Shown here: one piece after another, positions 1 to 5,286 of the stretch | Layout: the number at the start of each line of letters is the position of its first letter | Numbering within the stretch: the stretch's first letter is position 1 | Assembly: GCA_005788935.1 (NCBI GenBank) | Contig: SYAK01000392.1 | Coordinates: forward strand, 1-6,743 | Length of the DNA stretch: 6,743 bases | Source: Pseudomonadota bacterium | GTDB lineage: Bacteria > Myxococcota > UBA9042 > PHBI01 | Direction: 5' to 3' | The notes under the pieces: generated by a model | The model's database searches: none | The model's input: the letters and a program-made list of their open reading frames with translations, nothing else | Told to the model about the DNA's origin: nothing | Program-made: the position numbers and the translations under genes

Positions 1-1178
1 GGCGATGCGAGGGTCGCGAGACGGTGGCCGACCGCGAAGAGCGCCATCAGCAGCGCGGGCGTGAGGTAGCGGGTCGAGAACGAGCGGATGCCGCCGAAGG
101 CGAGGTCGGGGACGACGAACAGCACGATCGGCACGACGGCGACCCAGACGAGCAGCGTACGCGACTGGGGCGGCCCGCGGCGGGCGAGGTCCACGAACGC
201 GACGACGACGAGCCCGCAGACAGCCGCCACCGCCGCGCCCGGACCGATCCCCTCGACAGCAGGCCACAGGTCGAGCAGCGGCCGGGACAGGTTGACCGCG
301 AGGGTCCCGAGGACCTCGGAGGCCGGCACGACGATGTCGCGCGACCACGCCATCGAGGCGGAGAGGGCGGCGCGGTGTTCGAGCACCAGCCACGCCCACG
401 GCAGAAACAGCAGCCCGGCGGCGATGAGGGCGAGCGCGGCGGCGCGAACCGGGCGCGGTTGGCGCGAGCGCGCCCGGTGTACCAGGGCGGCGACCTGCGC
501 GAGGATGACGGCCGTGTGCGACAGCGAGGTGAAGAGGCCCGCCGCGGTGAAGCCGGCGTAGAGCGCCCAGGCGCGCGCCCGCACGCCTCGGGGAGCGTCT
601 TCGGTGTCGCGCCGCAAGGCCCGCAGCAGCGCGGCCGAGGACCCGAGGATGAAGACCGTCCACAGCGCATACTCGCGGGCCTCCTGGGCGTAGAACGCCA
701 GAAAGGGCGACGCGGCCATCAGCGCGACCGGCGGCGCGACGCCCCACGGCCCAAGCCCGCCAAAGGCCTCGCGGGCGAACCAGAACCCCGCGCCAAGCGC
801 GAGCAGGCTCGCGAGGACCGACAGGGCGCGCAGGGCGGCGAGCTCATCGCCGACGAGCGCCATCCAGGCCCGCGCCAGGACATAATACGCCGGTGTGTGC
901 TGCGGCTCGTCGCGCGCGAGCCCCGACAATGTCGCGAGCGGCCCGCGGTCGGGGTCGAGGCGCTGGAAGGCGAGGACCGCGTCGCGCGACGTGACCGGTC
1001 CGGTCATCGATTGCTGGTAGAGCGCCGGGATCCAGTCGGCGCTCGAACGCCCGGCCGCGAAGATGCGCGTGTAGACCTCGTCGTGCCAGATGGGCTTGTC
1101 GAGCCCCTGAACACGGGCGAAGAGGCCGACCAGCAGCGCCACCACGACCCCCGCGGCCAAACCCGCGCGAGCGCTCAC
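1..1178 (-). CDS. GT39-like (GT-C fold) polytopic membrane glycosyltransferase, C-terminus cut by window edge
   Basis: The minus strand encodes 392 residues with no stop before the left edge. It reads as a multi-spanning membrane protein: a hydrophobic segment at residues 5-22, then several more between about 115 and 385. Motifs seen are IWHDEVYT (30-37), with the Asp-Glu pair that GT-C enzymes place in the first extracytoplasmic loop as catalytic acids; EPQHTPAYY (91-99); FYAQEAREYAL (162-172), like the YSQEaRxYaL block of GT39/PMT-type proteins; and RSFSTRYLTPALL (365-377). Such enzymes move a sugar from a polyprenyl-phosphate donor onto lipid, glycan or protein at the outer face of the inner membrane. 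The substrate cannot be told here. GTG at 1178 is the only in-frame start after the stop at 1242-1244, and it has no evident Shine-Dalgarno; its first bases overlap the TGA of the upstream 28-codon ORF (GTGA). I am sure of the fold class and unsure of the donor and acceptor. Confidence 0.88.
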   Translation of the reverse strand, partial: MSARAGLAAGVVVALLVGLFARVQGLDKPIWHDEVYTRIFAAGRSSADWIPALYQQSMTGPVTSRDAVLAFQRLDPDRGPLATLSGLARDEPQHTPAYYVLARAWMALVGDELAALRALSVLASLLALGAGFWFAREAFGGLGPWGVAPPVALMAASPFLAFYAQEAREYALWTVFILGSSAALLRALRRDTEDAPRGVRARAWALYAGFTAAGLFTSLSHTAVILAQVAALVHRARSRQPRPVRAAALALIAAGLLFLPWAWLVLEHRAALSASMAWSRDIVVPASEVLGTLAVNLSRPLLDLWPAVEGIGPGAAVAAVCGLVVVAFVDLARRGPPQSRTLLVWVAVVPIVLFVVPDLAFGGIRSFSTRYLTPALLMALFAVGHRLATLAS

Positions 1179-1261
1179 CGGAGGTCTGGCGGTGTCACCG
1201 GGGCGCGGCCGGTGAGGCGGGCGAGGTCGGCCAGTGCGTCGTCATGCGTCGTGACGTCCAT
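1175..1261 (-). CDS. 28-codon ORF upstream of and overlapping the glycosyltransferase start
   Basis: The ORF starts at ATG 1261-1259 with GGGAG at 1271-1267, five bases away. It encodes MDVTTHDDALADLARLTG followed by RAPVTPPDLR and stops at TGA 1177-1175. The stop shares GTGA with the glycosyltransferase GTG, which lacks its own ribosome binding site. Third codon positions are mostly G or C, as in the real genes here, and the frame upstream is closed by a TAG at 1294-1292, so this is not the tail of a larger gene. The product has no family I recognise. The arrangement suggests translational coupling, in which ribosomes ending here reinitiate on the transferase. It could also be a chance ORF; the good SD and exact overlap argue mildly against that. 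Confidence 0.42.
   Translation of the reverse strand: MDVTTHDDALADLARLTGRAPVTPPDLR
1195..1215 (-). promoter_or_regulatory. Hairpin just upstream of the glycosyltransferase start
   Basis: This is a perfect 7-bp inverted repeat, TCACCGG / CCGGTGA, around a 7-base loop. It lies inside the 28-codon ORF and ends 16 bases before the GTG start of the glycosyltransferase. In mRNA it would form a GC-rich stem next to the initiation region, which a ribosome translating the small ORF would melt. The repeat is seen directly; a role in coupling is inference. GC-rich coding DNA produces such stems by chance. Confidence 0.3.
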
Positions 1262-1288
1262 GCGGTCTCCCGGTGCGGCTTCGGCCGC

Positions 1289-1317
1289 GTCCTACCGCCC
1301 CCGCAGAAGCCTGTCGA
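1289..1317 (-). promoter_or_regulatory. Possible sigma-70-type promoter for the leftward glycosyltransferase unit
   Basis: On the minus strand TCGACA (1317-1312, five of six matches to the -35 consensus) is followed after 17 bases by TAGGAC (1294-1289, three of six matches to the -10). Transcription would begin roughly 20 bases before the ATG of the 28-codon ORF. The -10 is weak and the region is GC-rich, so this is only a candidate. Confidence 0.22.
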
Positions 1318-1392
1318 GGTCCGCTGTCGCGAGGGCCGCGCGGCGACGTCGCGTGCGGTGCGTGCGTGGGGGCCGGGCGGCCGACTTTGCGG

Positions 1393-1420
1393 TTGCCGCG
1401 CCGTGGCGGCGTGCTATGAC
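1393..1420 (+). promoter_or_regulatory. Likely promoter of the ArsA-like/M16 operon
   Basis: TTGCCG (1393-1398) and TATGAC (1415-1420) are separated by 16 bases, and the -10 carries the extended TGn motif (TG at 1412-1413). Each hexamer matches the sigma-70 consensus at four of six positions. A start near 1427 would give a leader of about 27 bases before ATG 1454, or a near-leaderless transcript for ATG 1433. This is the best promoter-like match I found before the operon. Confidence 0.4.
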
Positions 1421-1453
1421 CGGGGTTCCGTCATGGAGGACGCCGGGAGACGC

Positions 1454-2449
1454 ATGGGACCGACGCTGTTTGACAAGAGGTTCATCATCGTCGCGGGCAA
1501 GGGCGGCGTCGGCAAGAGCGTCGTGTGCGCGGCCATCGGGCACGCCGCGGCCGCGCGCGGGCTGCGCACCTGCATCGCCGAGCTCAACACGCGCGAGAAG
1601 GCCCCGCTCTTCTTCGGAAGATCGCCCCACGGCTACCGCTACGGCGAGCTCGCACCGAACCTCTTCAGCATCAACATCCAGCCCGAGCCCGCGCTCCGCG
1701 AGTATGGGCTCATGAAGCTGCGCTTCGAGAAGCTCTTCGAGCTCGTCTTCGAGAACGAGGCGATGCGCCGCCTCGTCCGCGTCATCCCGGGCATGAACGA
1801 GCTCTTCCTGCTCGGCAAGGCCTTCAACATGGAGCGCGAGCGCGGTCGCGACGGTCGCCCGGTCTGGGACCTCGTCATCGTTGACGCGCCCGCGACAGGC
1901 CACGGCGTCAGCTTGCTCCGCCTGCCAGAGACCATCCTGAAGGTCGCGGACTCGGGCCCGATGCGCGAAGAGGTCGGGGCCATGCGCGACCTCCTCGTCG
2001 ATCCCCGTCGCACGCTGCTCAACCTCGTGACGTTGCCTGAGGAGATGCCGGTCCGCGAGACCTTCGAGCTCGCCGCCCAGACGAGCACGGCACTCGGCAT
2101 CCCGAAGGGCTACCTCGTCGTCAACGGCGTCTGGCCGCGCTTTGCGAGCGACGCCGACGTCCGCCTCGGCGCGGCGCTCGCCGATCTCCTGCCGCCTGAC
2201 GCCACGGCCTCACGCGCGGCCCTCGAGAGCCTCGCCTCGATGCACCGCCGGCGCGACTTTCAGGATGGCCACATCGCGGATCTGCGCCAGAACCTTGCCT
2301 GGCCGTTCGTCGAGCTTCCCTATCTGTTCAGCGCGCGCTTTGACGCCGCGATCATCGCCGAGCTCGCGGCGATCCTCGTCCCCCAGCTGTCGGGGACGCA
2401 GCCCGCGACCCTCGCCGCCGCCCCCGACGCGCCCTGGAGCTCCGCATGA
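1454..2449 (+). CDS. ArsA/Get3-superfamily ATPase (Rv3679/Rv3680-like ArsA family)
   Basis: This is a 331-residue cytosolic P-loop ATPase of the SIMIBI class. Residues 14-22 read AGKGGVGKS, the deviant Walker A with signature Lys16 and catalytic Lys21. VIVDAPATGHGVSLLRLPE (141-159) carries the Walker B/switch II Asp144 and matches the DxAPTGHTLRLLxLP block of ArsA/Get3. VTLPEEMPVRET (192-203) and VVNG (222-225) are also family-like. The usual switch I STDPAH motif is replaced by ELNTREKAPLFF (43-54), as I recall for the actinobacterial Rv3679/Rv3680 branch, which generally forms heterodimers. There is no membrane segment and no Cys pair for metal binding, so an arsenite pump role is unlikely. 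I chose ATG 1454 because GGGAG (1445-1449) precedes it by four bases. ATG 1433 would add seven residues. The gene overlaps the next one by ATGA. The family is clear; the substrate or client is unknown. Confidence 0.9.
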   Translation: MGPTLFDKRFIIVAGKGGVGKSVVCAAIGHAAAARGLRTCIAELNTREKAPLFFGRSPHGYRYGELAPNLFSINIQPEPALREYGLMKLRFEKLFELVFENEAMRRLVRVIPGMNELFLLGKAFNMERERGRDGRPVWDLVIVDAPATGHGVSLLRLPETILKVADSGPMREEVGAMRDLLVDPRRTLLNLVTLPEEMPVRETFELAAQTSTALGIPKGYLVVNGVWPRFASDADVRLGAALADLLPPDATASRAALESLASMHRRRDFQDGHIADLRQNLAWPFVELPYLFSARFDAAIIAELAAILVPQLSGTQPATLAAAPDAPWSSA

Positions 2450-3864
2450 CCGTCCCTCACCCCCACGTGGGGCTCCTCGACCGACTGAACACCGGGGCCG
2501 CGCCGACCGCCACCCTGCGATGGCTCGACGCGCATGAGGTCGGCGGGAGTGGCGAGGCCGTGCGGGTCGACCGCTTCGCCCTCGGCAACGGGCTCGAGGT
2601 CATCGTCTGGCCGAGCCGCGGGGCGCCCGTCGCGAGCTGGCACACCTGGTTCAGGGTCGGCTCGCGCCACGACCCGCGCGGTCGCACCGGGCTCGCGCAC
2701 CTCTTCGAGCACATGATGTTCAAGGCGACGCGGACCCGCCCCGAGGGCGAGTTCGACCGCATCATGGAGGGGCTCGGCGCGCAGACGAACGCCTCGACCT
2801 GGGTCGACTGGACGAACTACCACGCCAAGATCCTCGCCGAGGACGTGCCGATGGTCGCGGCCCTCGAGAGCGACCGCATGAGCGAGCTGGCGCTGAGCCT
2901 CGACATGCTGAAGCGCGAGCGCGAGGTCGTGAAGAACGAGCGCGTCATGCGGGTCGACGACGAGCCCGAGGGGCAGCTCTTCGAGCAGCTCTACGCGGCC
3001 CTCTTTCCCGACCACCCCTACGGCGAGCCGACCATCGGCTGGATGGCCGACATCGACGCCATCACGCTCGACGACTGCGACTATTTCTATCGCACCTGGT
3101 ACTCCGCATCGAATGCCGTCATCGTCGTCTGCGGCGACGTCGAGGTCGACGCGCTGATGACGCTCGTCCAGGCCCGCTACGGCCACCTGCCGCAGGTCGA
3201 GGTGCCCCACCCCGAGGTGCCAGCGCTCGGCCCGTCGACAGCCGCCGAGGCCGCCGCGGTCCCGCACATCCGCTGTGAGGCGCCAGTCCAGGGCGCGCGC
3301 CTCGTGTGGGCGTGGCGCGGACCAGGCTCGATCGCGGGGGCCCACGCGGCGCTGCAGGTGGCGAGTGAAATCCTCGCGGGCAGTGACGCGTCGCGCCTCG
3401 TGATGCGCCTCGTCGAGGACCTCGAGCTCGCGACAGACGTCAGCTGCAGCGTCACCCCATGGCGGCACGCGAGCGCCTTCGAGCTCATCGTGACGCTTCG
3501 ACCCGAGGCCGACGCCGCGCGAGTCGAGACCGAGGTCGAGGCCGAGATCGCGCGGCTGCGGCAGGACGGACCCACGGCCGATGAGGTGGAGCGCTCGCGC
3601 AACGGCCTCGAGACGGACTTCTGGCGCGGGCTCGCGGACGTCAACGGCCGCGCCAATCAGCTCGGACACGCCCACGTCACAGCCGGAGACTACCGCGACC
3701 TGTGGCGCGAGGCCGACCGGCTGATGGCGGTCTCGCAGGCCGACGTGCAGGCGGCCGTCGCGGCCTTCTGCCCGCCCGGGGCGGCGATCCGCGGCCTGCT
3801 CGAGCCGGTGGAACCCGATGACGATGACGACGACGACACCGATGACGGTGAGGAGACGGCATGA
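2446..3864 (+). CDS. M16 family zinc peptidase, catalytic subunit
   Basis: This is a 472-residue two-domain M16 (pitrilysin/processing-peptidase type) protein of the half-size class. The inverted zinc motif is intact: HLFEH at 85-89 (His85 and His89 ligands, Glu88 base), and Glu165 lies 76 residues after His89 in VVKNERVM, the expected third ligand. Family blocks include NGLEVIVW (48-55), GLGAQTNAST (109-118), DHPYG (189-193) and VVCGDV (227-232). A second M16 domain follows at about 280-450, but it lacks the R...Y substrate-binding pair: the matching region RLVEDLELATDVS has no Tyr. Such subunits need a partner, and the next gene supplies it. There is no signal peptide, and the frame offers no earlier start. 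Residues 458-470 form an acidic tail with seven consecutive Asp. The gene is coupled by ATGA overlaps at both ends. Its physiological substrate is unknown. Confidence 0.95.
   Translation: MTVPHPHVGLLDRLNTGAAPTATLRWLDAHEVGGSGEAVRVDRFALGNGLEVIVWPSRGAPVASWHTWFRVGSRHDPRGRTGLAHLFEHMMFKATRTRPEGEFDRIMEGLGAQTNASTWVDWTNYHAKILAEDVPMVAALESDRMSELALSLDMLKREREVVKNERVMRVDDEPEGQLFEQLYAALFPDHPYGEPTIGWMADIDAITLDDCDYFYRTWYSASNAVIVVCGDVEVDALMTLVQARYGHLPQVEVPHPEVPALGPSTAAEAAAVPHIRCEAPVQGARLVWAWRGPGSIAGAHAALQVASEILAGSDASRLVMRLVEDLELATDVSCSVTPWRHASAFELIVTLRPEADAARVETEVEAEIARLRQDGPTADEVERSRNGLETDFWRGLADVNGRANQLGHAHVTAGDYRDLWREADRLMAVSQADVQAAVAAFCPPGAAIRGLLEPVEPDDDDDDDTDDGEETA
3817..3837 (+). repeat. GAY trinucleotide run encoding seven Asp
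   Basis: Seven consecutive GAT/GAC codons encode Asp458-Asp464 at the end of the catalytic M16 subunit, followed by Thr, two more Asp, Gly and two Glu. It is a low-complexity acidic tail outside the peptidase fold. The mix of GAT and GAC makes the run imperfect, which should limit replication slippage. Confidence 0.7.
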
Positions 3865-5174
3865 CCATCGACCCACGCTGGATCGTCCGCGACGCGGCCC
3901 GCCCGGTCTTTTCCCTCTGCCTCGCCTTTCCAGGCGGCGCCTCGGGCGATCCGGCGGGTGAGGCCGGGCTCTCGCACCTCACCGCGCTCCTCACCCAGGG
4001 CGGCGCGGGAGACCTGCCGCGCAAGGCCTTCCTCGAGGCCGTCGACCGCTACGGTGCCCGCCTCGACGTCTCTGTCTCGCGCCACCACACGCTGCTCTGG
4101 ATCGACGGCCTGTCACGCCACCTCGAGCCCCTTGTCGAGCTCGCGGCCCTGTCGCTCGGGGCTCCGCGCCACGACGTGGCCGAGCTCGAGCGGACGCGGC
4201 GCGAGCTGCTCGCGGAGATCGACGAGGTGCGCGACGACGACTCGGCGCTCGGGTCGCGCGCCTTCGCCCAGGCCCTCTACGGGCCCCACCCGTACGCCCG
4301 CCCACTGAAGGGTACCGCCGCGACGCTCGGCCGCCTCGACCGGGACAAGGTCGCCACCCGCCACGCCGAGCTCTTCGCAGGTGCCACCGTGGTCGCCGGG
4401 CTCGCGGGTGACTCGGACGCCGAGGCGCTCGCTGGGGCGGTGGCGCGGCTCGTCCCGCCGCGCGCGAACGGTCTGGTCCGGGAGGCGGCAGCACCGCTCG
4501 CGATCCCCGCCCCGACGCGCCGTTCCGGGCTCCACGTGGTGCTCGTCGACAAGCCCGACCGGTCACAGACGCAGCTCTTCATCGGACAGCCGACGCTGGC
4601 GCTCGGCCACCCGGACTGGACCGCGCTGCAGCTCGCGCAGACGGCCTTCGGCGGCATCTTCACGTCGACGCTCTCGCAAGAGATCCGCGAGCGCCGCGGC
4701 TGGTCCTACAGCGTCTGGTCGGCGCTGCAGAGCGATCCGTTCCTCGGGACCTTCCAGATCCGGCTGCACCCGAACAACGCCGACCTCGGGCCAGCGCTCC
4801 GGACGACGCTCGCGCTGCTTGGCGACTTCACCGCCAGCGGCCCCGATCCAGCCTGCTTCGTCGCCGCTCGCGACAACCTCGCGCGCGGCCACGTCTTCGG
4901 CATCGACACCGCCACGCGGCTCCTCTGGGAGCGCCTCAGCACGGCCCTCGCCGGGCTCCCGCCCGCCTGGCTCGAAGACGCCGTGGCCCGCTACCGGGGC
5001 GTGACCCTCGAGGCCGCGCAGGCCGCGGCACGGGCGCATCTCTCGCCCTCGGACCTGACGATCGTCGTCGTCGGTACGGCGCGGGAGGTGGCGCGCGAGC
5101 TCGAGACCTTGCCGGGGCTCGCGTCCTTCGAGGTCCGCGACTGGAACTTCGAGGTCGAGGACGCGACCGCCTGA
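3861..5174 (+). CDS. M16 family peptidase, non-catalytic (substrate-binding) subunit
   Basis: This is a 437-residue M16 homologue with a degenerate zinc site. Where its partner has HLFEH it reads HLTAL (39-43), so the catalytic Glu and second His are gone; the remaining His39 cannot make the site alone. It keeps what the partner lacks: FGGIFTSTLSQEIRERRGWSYSVWS (263-287) contains the typical GG...S.L...IRE..G.SYS block, with Arg276 and Tyr283 forming the R/Y pair that grips the substrate C-terminal side in bacterial M16B heterodimers such as Sphingomonas SPH2681/SPH2682. QTQLFIGQP (236-244) starts the second domain. Its ATG overlaps the catalytic subunit's TGA (ATGA), which favours a 1:1 product ratio. 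No signal peptide is seen and no earlier in-frame start exists. The most likely role is the partner half of one heterodimeric peptidase. Confidence 0.93.
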   Translation: MTIDPRWIVRDAARPVFSLCLAFPGGASGDPAGEAGLSHLTALLTQGGAGDLPRKAFLEAVDRYGARLDVSVSRHHTLLWIDGLSRHLEPLVELAALSLGAPRHDVAELERTRRELLAEIDEVRDDDSALGSRAFAQALYGPHPYARPLKGTAATLGRLDRDKVATRHAELFAGATVVAGLAGDSDAEALAGAVARLVPPRANGLVREAAAPLAIPAPTRRSGLHVVLVDKPDRSQTQLFIGQPTLALGHPDWTALQLAQTAFGGIFTSTLSQEIRERRGWSYSVWSALQSDPFLGTFQIRLHPNNADLGPALRTTLALLGDFTASGPDPACFVAARDNLARGHVFGIDTATRLLWERLSTALAGLPPAWLEDAVARYRGVTLEAAQAAARAHLSPSDLTIVVVGTAREVARELETLPGLASFEVRDWNFEVEDATA

Positions 5175-5195
5175 AGGAAGCTGTGACCGGCAGGA

Positions 5196-5226
5196 CTGAC
5201 AGAAGGAATTCATGAATCTTCATGAA
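5196..5226 (+). promoter_or_regulatory. Tandem palindrome, putative operator/promoter before mfd
   Basis: TTCATGAA, itself a perfect 8-bp palindrome, occurs at 5209-5216 and again at 5219-5226. The copies are separated by TC, giving a 10-bp period (one helical turn) and a near-perfect 18-bp dyad with only the central two bases breaking symmetry. It is an AT-rich island in GC-rich DNA. CTGACA at 5196-5201, one mismatch from the -35 consensus, lies just upstream, and a weak -10-like position would fall inside the second palindrome. This looks like a dimer-pair binding site for a repressor acting on mfd. In RNA the same bases could form UUCAUG/CAUGAA around a 6-base loop. The regulator is unknown. 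Confidence 0.45.
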
Positions 5227-5286
5227 GTTTTGCATTGGGCCCTCCTGGTCATGCGTTGCTGCCAACCCGCTCCTGCCGCTCGATGA
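5212..5286 (+). CDS. Possible 24-codon leader ORF overlapping the mfd start
   Basis: ATG 5212 follows AAGGA (5203-5207) by four bases and opens a frame reading MNLHEVLHWALLVM then RCCQPAPAAR. It ends at TGA 5284-5286, which shares ATGA with the mfd start at 5283. The mfd ATG has no visible ribosome binding site, so reinitiation from this ORF is plausible. Against it, the codons are much less G/C-ending than in the neighbouring genes, and the first part coincides with the palindromic site. I see no amino-acid run typical of attenuators. The alternative is that this is only operator/leader sequence. Confidence 0.3.
   Translation: MNLHEVLHWALLVMRCCQPAPAAR

Larger units (their letters stand above)
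1262..1453. other. Divergent intergenic region
   Basis: About 190 bases separate the leftward small ORF/glycosyltransferase unit from the rightward ATPase-peptidase operon. Open frames cross this stretch on both strands, but none shows a recognisable family or a ribosome binding site. I read it as the shared promoter region, holding one promoter-like element for each direction. I see no terminator, tRNA or repeat array in it. Confidence 0.55.

Noticed and set aside
47..670. 207-residue minus-strand open frame
   Set aside because: It is the wrong frame on the correct strand; the neighbouring minus frame encodes the clear glycosyltransferase, while this one is a Ser/Arg/Pro-rich artefact.
1244..1453. 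N-terminal extension of the ATPase from the upstream in-frame start
   Set aside because: The extension (MRRDVH...) has no family similarity and covers the likely promoter; ATG 1454 has a good SD and puts the P-loop at the expected place.
24..1715. 563-residue plus-strand open frame
   Set aside because: It lies opposite the glycosyltransferase and runs into the ATPase in a different frame; its sequence is Arg/Gly/Glu-rich with no family motif, typical of a shadow frame in GC-rich DNA.
1292..1903. 203-residue minus-strand open frame ending in the divergent intergenic region
   Set aside because: Most of it mirrors the ATPase coding sequence in antisense; the part inside the intergenic region shows no start signal or family similarity.
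2320..3876. 518-residue minus-strand open frame
   Set aside because: It is antisense to the catalytic M16 gene, and its composition follows from complementing GC-biased codons; there are no recognisable domains.
5175..5211. Possible terminator after the peptidase operon
   Set aside because: Only a 4-base CTGT/ACAG pairing is visible and there is no U-run, so there is no support for an intrinsic terminator.
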